Positions 25,193-32,908 of a DNA stretch of 64,000 nucleotides are shown here, in pieces (the stretch's first letter is position 1; every line of letters begins with the position of its first letter). The DNA lies in assembly GCF_013085465.1 (NCBI RefSeq), contig NZ_CP049838.1, positions 4,464,001-4,528,000 on the forward strand, read 5' to 3'. Under the pieces are notes generated by a model that worked only from the letters and a program-made list of their open reading frames with translations, did no database searches and was not told the origin of the DNA. The stretch comes from Streptomyces asoensis (GTDB lineage Bacteria; Actinomycetota; Actinomycetes; Streptomycetales; Streptomycetaceae). The translations under genes and the position numbers were made by a program.

Positions 25193-25708
25193 TCACAGCC
25201 TGCCGAACGCCACCCCGCGCCAGATCCAACCCGCCGCCAGCACCGCCTCCCGCAGCGGATCCTTCATCTCCGCCGGGTCGAAGCGGTACGTCTCCCGGAG
25301 GCGCCGACGCCCGTCGGGACCGCGCTCGACCACCCACTGGCGGGAGACCATGGTCACCTGGCCGCGGCCGAACTCCCGCGCCACGGCCAGCCGGGGCGGG
25401 TCACCCACCCACGTGACCTCACGCCACTCGTCGACGCTGCGCACCTCGTGGGTCCCCGGCAGCAGACGCATCCGCGTCTTGAGCGTCTGCTGCATCCGCA
25501 CCCGCACGAAGTACGAGTGCCAGGAGGGCTCCCGGACCCGCCACTCGGCCACCAGATCGGCACGCTCCCCGGGCAGCGCGTTGCGTACGCGGTACGGAAC
25601 CTCCGGGCCGTTGACCGCGAACAGCGCGGCCCGGACCTCCTCGGCGGAGCGCGGCACGAGACCGCTCTCGGGGTATCTGGTTCCGGTCAACTTGTCGAAA
25701 AAACCCAT
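25193..25708 (-). CDS. Conserved actinobacterial hypothetical protein
   Basis: 171 residues, no signal or membrane segment. Begins MGFFDKLTGTRYPESGLVPR and contains two conserved-looking blocks: WRVREPSWHSYFVRVRMQQT and RQWVVERGPDGRRRLRETYR. The beta-rich middle suggests a compact soluble domain. I do not recognise a named family. It is divergent from a MarR gene. Confidence 0.75.
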   Translation of the reverse strand: MGFFDKLTGTRYPESGLVPRSAEEVRAALFAVNGPEVPYRVRNALPGERADLVAEWRVREPSWHSYFVRVRMQQTLKTRMRLLPGTHEVRSVDEWREVTWVGDPPRLAVAREFGRGQVTMVSRQWVVERGPDGRRRLRETYRFDPAEMKDPLREAVLAAGWIWRGVAFGRL

Positions 25709-25813
25709 CCGATCAACCTATGGCAAGGGCGGGTACGACCACCCGGGCCGTCCGGACACCTCGTCCTGCCGGGGGTCGAGCCGTCCCCACGCCCGCCGCT
25801 AGTCTTTCCCCTC

Positions 25814-26272
25814 ATGGGGAAAACCGCAGGTGGGCAAATGGCGGTCGTGGCCGCGTTGGTGCGGTCGGCGTTCCTCGTGAACGCCGTGTACGCCGAGTCG
25901 AGCCGCGCCCACGGCATCACTCCGCAACAGGGCCAACTGCTGTGCGTGCTCATGCCGCAGCCGTACGGCATGAGCGAACTCGGCGAGATGCTCGGGCTCG
26001 CCAAGTCGAGCCTGACGGGGCTGGTGGACCGGACGGTTCAGCGCGGACTGGTCCGACGCGAGCCGGATCCGCGGGACGGGCGGGCCGTCCGCGTCGGACT
26101 CACCGAGGAAGGCGACCGGCTCGCGCACGGCTTCTACGACGAGACGTGCCGCCGCCTCGAGAACCTGCCCTCGGGACTGAACACCAGCGAACGCGACCGG
26201 CTCGCCGCGCTGCTCGCCCGCGTCGTCGTCGACAACAAGGTGCCCGAGGTCTTCACCGACCCCGCCTCCTGA
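25814..26272 (+). CDS. MarR-family transcriptional regulator
   Basis: 152 residues from ATG 25814. The HTH is YGMSELGEMLGLAKSSLTGL and the wing is REPDPRDGRAVRVGLTEEG with the classic DPRDGR. Convergent with the MFS gene and divergent from the 25.2-kb hypothetical gene; the target is not evident. Confidence 0.9.
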   Translation: MGKTAGGQMAVVAALVRSAFLVNAVYAESSRAHGITPQQGQLLCVLMPQPYGMSELGEMLGLAKSSLTGLVDRTVQRGLVRREPDPRDGRAVRVGLTEEGDRLAHGFYDETCRRLENLPSGLNTSERDRLAALLARVVVDNKVPEVFTDPAS

Positions 26273-26297
26273 CCCGGCCACCCCTGCCATCTCCCCC

Positions 26298-27500
26298 TCA
26301 CCCCCTCACCCCACCGAAGTCGTTCGCTTCGCGCTCCGCGTCGGCTCGTCCGGCGACCTTCAGGGTCAGGGTCACCGCGATCGACGCCAGCGCCATCACC
26401 GTCATCGCCGTTGCGGGTGAGGTGAGTTGGGCCAACGCCCCGGCCAACGCCGCGCTCACGCCCTGCATCGTGAGCATTCCGGCCGAGTGCAACCCCAGCG
26501 CATGGCCGCTGAGTTCGGGTGGGGTGAGGGCCATCAGCCGCTCCTGCTGGACCAAACTCGCGCCGAAGCCGACGGAGGCGAGAGCCGCGCAGGCCGCGGC
26601 GAGCGGGAGGGCGGGGCGCAGCGCGAAGAAGGCGTAGGGAGTGGCCAGGAGCAGGAGGAGGGGAGTGGCCAGGCGGGTGCGCAGGGCCGGCGGGACGAGG
26701 CGGCCCACGGTCACGTCACCGACCAGCATGCCCAGCGCACCGCAGGCGAACAACGTGCCCGCCGCGTCGGGGTCGTAGGACACGAAGAGCGCCTCGCAGC
26801 CGACGACCAGCCCGTTGGGGAGCCACAGGCCCAGATAGGTCAGGCGGCGGGGGCGGGAGGACCACAGGGCGGCGTTGGTGCGCCGGGTCGCCGCGACCGA
26901 GGGCCTGCCGGAGGCCCGCGGCGGGCGGACGGTCAGGCCGAGGCGGGTGACCACGGCGGCGGTCGTGTGGAGCAGGGCGGCGAGCAGCAGGACCGGGCGC
27001 GGGGAGAACACGCTCACGAGGGCGCCACCGGTGGCGAATCCGATGATCTGCATCAGCCCGCTCAGCATGTTGAAGAGCGAACGCCCCGGCAGATAGCCGT
27101 CCTTGGTGAGGATCTCGTTCAGCAGCCCCCAGCGGACGCCCCCGCCGAGCGAGGCGACCAGCCCCTGGAGGAGCACGACCGCGAAGACACCCCACACCGG
27201 CAGTCCGGGCAGCGCGAGGACGGCCGTCGCGGCGGCGAAGGCGAGGGAGAGGCCGGTCAGCGCCGACCTCGGGGACAGCCGGTCGGCGCCCGAGAGGAAG
27301 AAGGTCGCGCCCAGCACCTGTGCGAGCGACGGGCCGAACATGCTCACCGCCGACAGCAGCGGGGAGTCGGTGGCCCGGTAGACGAGCGTGCCGAGGGCGA
27401 GCCCGCTCACCGTCCCGGCGGCGGTCTGGGCGGCGGCGGAGAGGAAGAGGGGCGTGAACTCGGGGGTGCGGAAGAGCCGTCGGTATGTGTGGCCGGTCAT
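26298..27500 (-). CDS. MFS transporter
   Basis: 400 residues with 12 predicted helices. The opening TPEFTPLFLSAAAQTAAGTV and the loop GADRLSPRSALTG between helices 2 and 3 place it in the drug or metabolite exporter part of MFS (enterobactin exporter-like). It is divergent from a winged-helix regulator, with a 20-base perfect palindrome between them. Confidence 0.9.
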   Translation of the reverse strand: MTGHTYRRLFRTPEFTPLFLSAAAQTAAGTVSGLALGTLVYRATDSPLLSAVSMFGPSLAQVLGATFFLSGADRLSPRSALTGLSLAFAAATAVLALPGLPVWGVFAVVLLQGLVASLGGGVRWGLLNEILTKDGYLPGRSLFNMLSGLMQIIGFATGGALVSVFSPRPVLLLAALLHTTAAVVTRLGLTVRPPRASGRPSVAATRRTNAALWSSRPRRLTYLGLWLPNGLVVGCEALFVSYDPDAAGTLFACGALGMLVGDVTVGRLVPPALRTRLATPLLLLLATPYAFFALRPALPLAAACAALASVGFGASLVQQERLMALTPPELSGHALGLHSAGMLTMQGVSAALAGALAQLTSPATAMTVMALASIAVTLTLKVAGRADAEREANDFGGVRG

Positions 27501-27538
27501 GGGCGGAGTCTGCGACGGGCCGGAGAGGGGTGGTTATT

Positions 27539-27558
27539 GTTTCGCGGGACCGCGAAAC
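27539..27558. promoter_or_regulatory. Palindromic operator between MFS and regulator genes
   Basis: Perfect inverted repeat: arms GTTTCGCGG and CCGCGAAAC around GA. It lies 39 bases upstream of the MFS start and 69 upstream of the regulator start, the natural place for the ArsR-type protein to bind. Confidence 0.75.
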
Positions 27559-27598
27559 GTCGCACGTCGCACGTCGCACGTCGTACGTCGTACGTCGT
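27557..27598. repeat. Seven-base tandem repeat next to the operator
   Basis: Three copies of ACGTCGC followed by three of ACGTCGT, directly abutting the palindrome. The 7-base unit cannot be coding. It sits between operator and regulator start, so slippage would change promoter spacing. Confidence 0.85.
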
Positions 27599-27626
27599 AC
27601 GGGCACGGGGTGAGGGGCGCAGGGGC

Positions 27627-28598
27627 ATGGGCTGGTGGCAGGTGAACGCGGACACCCTGGCGCGCAGCCGGTTCGTGCTCTCGCCGCTCGCCGAGACCTT
27701 CGCGAGTCTGAAGCTGCTGCACGCGGGCGTGGGGACGCATCCCGGCGAGCGCGACTGGCTGCGCGACCGTCTCCCCGGCTACCGCGCCGTACTGGCGGCC
27801 GACCCGGTGACCGCGCTGCTGGTGCGGGCCGGGCTCGGGCGGAGCTGGGTCGCCGACTTCCTCACGCCCCCGCCGAGGGACGGCGAGAGCTTCGAGGAGG
27901 GCGTGGCCCGGATACGGGCGGCCGACCCGGCGGAGGCCCGCGCGCATCTGCGGATGTCCCTGGCCGGCCCGCTCCCCGCCGCCCTGGACCGGGACGACCT
28001 GCCGGACCGGGCGGCCGGGCTGCTGGAGTACGTGTGGGAGGCGGGCGTACGACCGTACTGGGAGCGGCGACGGCGCGTCCTGGAGGCCGATGTCGTCGCA
28101 CGGACCGCGCAGGTCAGCCGGGGCGGCTGGGCCGCCGTACTGGACTCGCTGCGGCCGGGGACGCGGTGGCTCGGCGAGAGTCGGTTTCAGGTCAACCTGC
28201 ACGAGTATCCGCCCCGCGAGATCTCCGGCGCCGAGCTGGTGTTCGTGCCGGTCACCCCGAAGACGGGGTGGGTGTCGTGGGACGAACGGGAGCGGTACGC
28301 CGTCGTCTATCCCTGCACGGGGGCGCTCGCCGAGGACCACCGGGACCGGGCCCGTGCCGTACCGGCCGCGCTGGGCGCCCTGCTGGGGCCCGGCCGGGCC
28401 GCGGTGCTCGTCCTCCTCGCCGGCCCCCTGAGCACCACCCAGCTGGTCGCCCTGACCGGCCAGGGCCTCGGCTCGGTCGGCCGCCATCTGCGGGTGCTGC
28501 TGGACGCGGGGCTGGTGGAGCGACGACGCTCGGGGCGGTCGGTGCTGTACTCGCGGACCGCGGCGGGCGAGGTCCTGGCCAGGGCCGCCGCCGGGTAG
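27627..28598 (+). CDS. ArsR-type winged-helix regulator with DUF5937 N-terminus
   Basis: 323 residues from ATG 27627. The N-terminal 240 residues (SPLAETFASLKLLHAG; YPPREISGAELVFVPV) are DUF5937, presumably a ligand domain. The last 70 residues are the HTH (GPLSTTQLVALTGQGLGSVG; LLDAGLVERRRSGRSVLYSR). It likely represses the divergent MFS transporter and itself through the palindrome. Confidence 0.87.
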   Translation: MGWWQVNADTLARSRFVLSPLAETFASLKLLHAGVGTHPGERDWLRDRLPGYRAVLAADPVTALLVRAGLGRSWVADFLTPPPRDGESFEEGVARIRAADPAEARAHLRMSLAGPLPAALDRDDLPDRAAGLLEYVWEAGVRPYWERRRRVLEADVVARTAQVSRGGWAAVLDSLRPGTRWLGESRFQVNLHEYPPREISGAELVFVPVTPKTGWVSWDERERYAVVYPCTGALAEDHRDRARAVPAALGALLGPGRAAVLVLLAGPLSTTQLVALTGQGLGSVGRHLRVLLDAGLVERRRSGRSVLYSRTAAGEVLARAAAG

Positions 28599-28681
28599 GT
28601 CCCGGGTGTCCCGGCCGGAACCGGAAGCGGGGGATGGCCCCGGAAGGGGTGGGTTCACCGCCCGGGGCTAGCATCCGGAGC

Positions 28682-29185
28682 ATGACTACTGATGCAGGTG
28701 CCTCTCCCCTCGACGTCCGGATCGACGCCCTCAAGGGCGGTTCCGCGGAGCTCTCCCAGTACGCGGGCAAGGCCGTGCTCGTGGTGAACGTGGCCTCCAA
28801 GTGCGGCCTGACCCCGCAGTACACCGGCCTGGAGAAGCTCCAGGAGCGGTACGCCGCCCAGGGCTTCACCGTGCTCGGCGTGCCCTGCAACCAGTTCCTC
28901 GGGCAGGAGCCCGGCACCGCCGAGGAGATCGCCGAGTTCTGCTCGGCCACCTACGGCGTGTCCTTCCCGCTGACCGAGAAGGTCGAGGTCAACGGCGCGG
29001 AGCGGCACCCGCTGTACGAGCGGCTCGTCGGGTTCGCGGACGGCGAGGGCCACGACGGCGACATCCGCTGGAACTTCGAGAAGTTCCTGATCGGACGGGA
29101 CGGATCCGTCGTCGCCCGCTTCTCCCCGCAGACCGAGCCCGAGGCCGCCGAGGTCGTCGCGGCCATCGAGAGCCAGCTGGGCTAG
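28682..29185 (+). CDS. Glutathione peroxidase family protein
   Basis: 167 residues. VVNVASKCGLTPQYTGLEKL holds the peroxidatic cysteine; VLGVPCNQFLGQEPGT and RWNFEKFLIGRDG supply the Gln, Trp and Asn of the catalytic tetrad. Cysteine- rather than selenocysteine-type. Actinomycetes lack glutathione, so thioredoxin or mycothiol is the expected reductant. Stands alone between two regulators. Confidence 0.95.
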   Translation: MTTDAGASPLDVRIDALKGGSAELSQYAGKAVLVVNVASKCGLTPQYTGLEKLQERYAAQGFTVLGVPCNQFLGQEPGTAEEIAEFCSATYGVSFPLTEKVEVNGAERHPLYERLVGFADGEGHDGDIRWNFEKFLIGRDGSVVARFSPQTEPEAAEVVAAIESQLG

Positions 29186-29212
29186 GCGGGCCGGTCGGGC
29201 GGATCGTCCGGC

Positions 29213-29235
29213 TTGACCTTGCCCCTGGGGCAGGG
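29213..29235 (+). promoter_or_regulatory. Possible MerR-type promoter/operator
   Basis: TTGACC (29213-29218) overlaps the dyad CCTTGCCCC-T-GGGGCAGGG (29217-29235, one mismatch). This is the usual arrangement for MerR proteins, which bind the long spacer. No convincing -10 follows, and the dyad could instead end the peroxidase transcript. Confidence 0.4.
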
Positions 29236-29297
29236 CGGAGCCTCCTCGTCGCCGGGCGCGAAGGCCGCCCGGCGACGGAGGACGACGGGGGTGCGGG

Positions 29298-30170
29298 GTG
29301 GACATCGGGGATGACGGCGCGCTGCTCACGATCGGCGCGTTCGCCGCGCGGGCCCGGCTCTCGGCCAAGGCGCTGCGGCTGTACGACCGGCTCGGACTGC
29401 TCGCCCCGGCGCACATCGACGAGGCCAGCGGTTACCGCTACTACCGGGCCGGCCAGGTGGAACGCGCCCGGCTGGTGGCCATGCTGCGTCAGCTGGACAT
29501 GCCGCTCGCGCGGATCGCCGAGGTGGTGGAGACCACTGACGGACCCGAGTCCGGAGAGCTGCTCGCCGCCTACTGGGGCGATGTCGAGGCCCGGTTCGCC
29601 GCCCAGCGCACCCTCGCCGCCTACCTCCGTGCACGGTTGTCGGGGAGGAGCTCCGAGATGTACGAGAAGTTCGAGGTCCGGTTGGTCGACGTGCCCGAGC
29701 AGGTGATCGTCACCGAGACACGGCACACGCTCGCGGACGAGTTGCCCACATGGATCCCCGCCTCGCTGGGGCGGCTGGAGGAGGCGGCCGGGGAGTGCGG
29801 GGGCGTCGTCGGGGCGCCGTACGTCGTCTACTACTCCGCGGTGTCCATGGAGAGCGACGGGCCGGTCGAGTCCTGTGTGCCGGTCGCCGACGAGGCCGGG
29901 GCCCGGGGCTGGGCGGCCGCCGCGCAGGGCCGCGGCCGGCAGTTCCAGACGCGAGTGGAGCCGGCCCGGCGGCTCGCGTACACGAGGATCACCAAGGCGC
30001 AGGTGGCACACCCGCAGATCCTCGCCCCGTACGAGGCGGTGGAGGCGTGGATGAAGCGGGAGGGCTGGGACTACGACGGGCCCTGCCGGGAGATCTACTT
30101 CGCCGACTGGGACGCTGCGGGAGCCGAAGACCCGGTGTGTGACGTGGCGTTCCCGGTGAAGCGGGGCTAG
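29298..30170 (+). CDS. MerR-family regulator with GyrI-like effector domain
   Basis: 290 residues, GTG start. The HTH is LLTIGAFAARARLSAKALRL followed by YDRLGLLAPAHIDEASGYRY. A coiled linker (PLARIAEVVETTDGPESGEL) comes next. The C-terminal 150 residues have the two-fold GyrI-like fold (VRLVDVPEQVIVTETRHTLA; YTRITKAQVAHPQILAPYEA), which binds small molecules. Relatives control multidrug or thiol stress genes. Confidence 0.9.
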   Translation: MDIGDDGALLTIGAFAARARLSAKALRLYDRLGLLAPAHIDEASGYRYYRAGQVERARLVAMLRQLDMPLARIAEVVETTDGPESGELLAAYWGDVEARFAAQRTLAAYLRARLSGRSSEMYEKFEVRLVDVPEQVIVTETRHTLADELPTWIPASLGRLEEAAGECGGVVGAPYVVYYSAVSMESDGPVESCVPVADEAGARGWAAAAQGRGRQFQTRVEPARRLAYTRITKAQVAHPQILAPYEAVEAWMKREGWDYDGPCREIYFADWDAAGAEDPVCDVAFPVKRG

Positions 30171-30215
30171 CGAGGGCGGCGGGGCCTGTCGGCGGGCCCG
30201 CGCCGGGAATGTGCC

Positions 30216-30256
30216 GAGCCCCCTCGGCAAGGACGGCGATCTGGTCGAGGGGGCTC
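30216..30256. terminator. Bidirectional terminator after MerR
   Basis: Perfect 11-base arms GAGCCCCCTCG (30216-30226) and CGAGGGGGCTC (30246-30256), 19-base loop, between the MerR stop and the convergent DUF397 stop. Confidence 0.7.
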
Positions 30257-30260
30257 TTGG

Positions 30261-30314
30261 GTCGTGCTGGTGATGCCGGTCGTGCTGGTGAAGCTGGTCG
30301 TACTGGTGCAGCTG
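30261..30314. repeat. 18-base tandem repeat, three copies
   Basis: Units of the type GTCGTGCTGGTGAAGCTG with two or three differences each, directly after the terminator and in no gene. Confidence 0.75.
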
Positions 30315-30341
30315 GTGGGGCTGTCTCAGGGGATCGTCCCC

Positions 30342-30533
30342 TTATGCCTTGACCGATGCCACGAAGGTGTTCCACGCGTCGGCGGGGAAGGCCAGGGTCG
30401 GGCCCTCGGTGACCTTGGAGTCACGGACGGCCATGGCCGCACGGAGGGGGGACTTGATCTCGACGCATGCGCCGTTGCCCTGGGAGTAGGAGGACTTGAC
30501 CCACTCGTTCGCGGCGCCCTGCTGGATTGCCAT
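30342..30533 (-). CDS. DUF397 protein, partner of the XRE regulator
   Basis: 63 residues from ATG 30533. WVKSSYSQGNGACVEIKSP and VRDSKVTEGPTLAF, then AWNTFVASVK, are the DUF397 hallmarks. DUF397 proteins are small partners of XRE-DUF5753 regulators in Streptomyces (WhiJ/Scr1-type modules), proposed to act like antitoxin or antagonist pairs in developmental control. It follows its regulator by 211 bases; the leader carries a hairpin (GCCGTGC...GCACGGC, 30573-30600). Confidence 0.9.
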   Translation of the reverse strand: MAIQQGAANEWVKSSYSQGNGACVEIKSPLRAAMAVRDSKVTEGPTLAFPADAWNTFVASVKA

Positions 30534-30744
30534 GTTCGCTCCGGTAGTCAGTTGCTGAGTTGCTGTCACCACGCCGTGCGCAGATCTCCGTCTGCACGGC
30601 ATGGTTTGCGCCACCGTTGTTGCTTGATGGCGTGATCGACGCTACTCGCCAACATCGTGATACGGAGCGACTATTCACCCGTCCGGATGGCATATTCCAT
30701 AGGGACTTCCCTCCGGCCCGGCCGAAGGTGTACGTTGCCGCGCC

Positions 30745-31614
30745 TCATGAAGCGACCTCTCTGGCGTAGTCCTTCGCCACCTTCGCGATGAACTCCCGGG
30801 TCTGGTCGGCGTTGAGGGCCTGGGCCCGCAGATGCTCGTACATCACGCTGTACTTCTGGACGTCCTGCGGCTTCTCCAGGTACAGGTCGCTGGTGACCCC
30901 CTCGATGTAGACCACGCTGGAGTCGGCGGCGTCCGGGAACTCGAGGATCGCGTACTGGCCGCTCACCCCCGGATGCGCGCCCATGGTGAACGGGATCAAC
31001 TGCACGGTCACGTGCGGCAGCTGGGACATCTCCAGCAGGTAGTCCAGCTGCTCGATCATCACCTGCCGGTTGCCGACCTCGCGGCGCAGCGCCGCCTCGT
31101 CCAGAACCGCCCACAGACGCAACGGGTTGTCGGCTGTGGAAATACGTTCCTGTCGGCGAAGCCGCACCTGGATCCGCTTCTCGATGTCCGCCGGCGGGGC
31201 CTCCGGCAGCGCGCCCGAGATCAGCGCCTCCGCGTACTGACGGGTCTGGAGCAGCCCGGGCACGACCTGCGGGTCGTACACGCGCAGGCTCGCCGCGTCC
31301 GTCTCCAGACCGATGTAGACGCTGTACGGAACATCGCCGAAGGCATGCCACCAGCCCTGCTGGCGGGAGTCCTTGGCCATCTCCATCAGCGAGTCGACCA
31401 TCCGCTGGTCCTCGACCTCGTACACCCCGCACAGGTCACGGACGTCACGCTGACTGATGCTGCGCCGGCCGTTCTCCAGCCGACTGATCTTCGACTGCGA
31501 CACCAGCAGGCGCTCGGCCACCTCTTCGGCCGTCATGCCCTTGAGCTCACGGAGCCGACGCAGCTCCTGGCCCAGCCGGCGTCGCCTGACAGTGGGATTG
31601 ACATTGGACGCCAC
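30745..31614 (-). CDS. XRE-family regulator with DUF5753 domain
   Basis: 289 residues from GTG 31614 (GGAGG ten bases upstream); the 536-residue frame is longer only by chance. HTH: LGQELRRLRELKGMTAEEVA with RLLVSQSKISRLENGRRSI. DUF5753 follows, with VYDPQVVPGLLQTRQYAEAL, VRLRRQERIS, LDEAALRREVG and VQLIPFTMGAHPG. Typical of the WhiJ-like regulators that pair with DUF397. No ATP-binding partner is adjacent, unlike the second copy at 51.3 kb. Confidence 0.92.
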   Translation of the reverse strand: MASNVNPTVRRRRLGQELRRLRELKGMTAEEVAERLLVSQSKISRLENGRRSISQRDVRDLCGVYEVEDQRMVDSLMEMAKDSRQQGWWHAFGDVPYSVYIGLETDAASLRVYDPQVVPGLLQTRQYAEALISGALPEAPPADIEKRIQVRLRRQERISTADNPLRLWAVLDEAALRREVGNRQVMIEQLDYLLEMSQLPHVTVQLIPFTMGAHPGVSGQYAILEFPDAADSSVVYIEGVTSDLYLEKPQDVQKYSVMYEHLRAQALNADQTREFIAKVAKDYAREVAS

Positions 31615-31635
31615 GGGACGTGCACCTCCGGCTGC

Positions 31636-31676
31636 GTGTCTGTAACTGACACTTTGCGTATCTGCTGTTGAGCAGA
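31636..31676. promoter_or_regulatory. Two palindromes upstream of the XRE gene
   Basis: GTGTC-TGTAACT-GACAC (31636-31652) and TCTGCT-GTTG-AGCAGA (31661-31676) lie 22-62 bases before the GTG. Either may be the autoregulatory site. The rest of the 300-base gap to GPP34 shows nothing else. Confidence 0.5.
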
Positions 31677-31913
31677 CTGCCACCAAGGCGCTTTCTACCG
31701 CTGGAAAACGGTGGATATGCGGCGGGTACACGCCAGTTCGGGTCCGCCCCCCGACATGCGTCCGCGCGGGGCGGCGGGTCGAAACGTCCCACCACCCCGC
31801 GCGGCCGCTGCGGCTCCCGGACGGGTCCTGGGTCCGACGGGTCCAACTGGCCCTGCGGGTCTTACGTCTTACGGTTCCCCGGCCCTGCCGGCGCGGTGTC
31901 GTGGGACTGCGGC

Positions 31914-32669
31914 TCAGTGAGCCACGACACGCGCCATGGGACCGCGGTGCGGCTGCGCCGGAACGCCACGGGCGGGTTCCGGTGCGGGCCTGGCACCGGG
32001 TCCGGCCTGCCGGCCGGGTGGCGCCTGGTTGCGACGCGGCTGTGCCACCGCGCCGTTCTGGACGTCCATCACGGCGTGCGCCACGAGGCCGCCCATCGGG
32101 TCGTGCCTGATCAGATCCCGCAGCCGGGAGCGGGACGAACGTCCCTCGTTGCCCGGGTACAGGTGCTTGCCGAGGCCGACCGCGTGCGCCAGTGCGGCGA
32201 GCGCCGCGGTCCGCGGGTCCGGCGGTACGCCGGTGCGGATCGCGGAGTCCAGCCGGGCCTTGATCTCCCGGCTGATGTCGGTGTCCGTCGCCTGGTAGCG
32301 AGTCGTCGGCAGCACTCCGCACATCTGTCCCGCCACGGCATGAACCATGCCGCACCGCTCCAGATGCGAGAGGTAGGTCTGGCGTAGCCCGAGACGCGGC
32401 CCGCCGATCCAGTGGACGGCACGTACAGGAGCGCCACGCCTTCGCAGCAACTCCAACGCGCAGTCCAGCGTTGGGTCTCCAGTCGGCCGTGGGGACACCA
32501 CGGCGATACGATCCCCGTCAGGGGCTATCCGTCCGGCCAGCGCCAGCTCCACTAGCTGTGCTCCGGCCAGACCGAGGTCGAGCGACTGCGGCTGTGCGGT
32601 GGTACCCGTGGTCGGGTCCAGCGCCAGCAACAAAAGCTCTTCCGGAATTGTTCTGCGGCTCCTGCCCAT
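31914..32669 (-). CDS. GPP34 (GOLPH3/Vps74-like) family protein
   Basis: 251 residues. EELLLLALDPTTGTTAQP, then LDLGLAGAQLVELALAGRIA and TLDCALELLRRRG, match the GPP34 fold, which in eukaryotes binds phosphatidylinositol-4-phosphate. Many copies exist in Streptomyces, with unknown roles. The last 50 residues are Pro/Ala/Arg-rich and disordered. A likely peripheral membrane protein. Confidence 0.88.
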   Translation of the reverse strand: MGRSRRTIPEELLLLALDPTTGTTAQPQSLDLGLAGAQLVELALAGRIAPDGDRIAVVSPRPTGDPTLDCALELLRRRGAPVRAVHWIGGPRLGLRQTYLSHLERCGMVHAVAGQMCGVLPTTRYQATDTDISREIKARLDSAIRTGVPPDPRTAALAALAHAVGLGKHLYPGNEGRSSRSRLRDLIRHDPMGGLVAHAVMDVQNGAVAQPRRNQAPPGRQAGPGARPAPEPARGVPAQPHRGPMARVVAH

Positions 32670-32908
32670 CCATGCCTCCCCGCGTGGATGAATGACAGGG
32701 TGACCCCTCTCACATTGGTCTGTCGAGGGTGCGTGACCTGTTTGTAGTGGAACCAGTAGGTATGTCGTTCTCGTCTACCGCAGGAGCCAAGCCCTCTACA
32801 CAGGACACTGGTACATGGTTCGGACATGCTGTGAGGCGTGTTTCGGGCGGGCGGTTCACGGTTCGGCACGAGCGCGCGGTGGGCGTGCGGCACATGGAGG
32901 AGGCATCG

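Noticed and set aside
30745..32355. 536-residue version of the XRE regulator
   Set aside because: The HTH begins shortly after GTG 31614, which has GGAGG; the rest overlaps the GPP34 gene.
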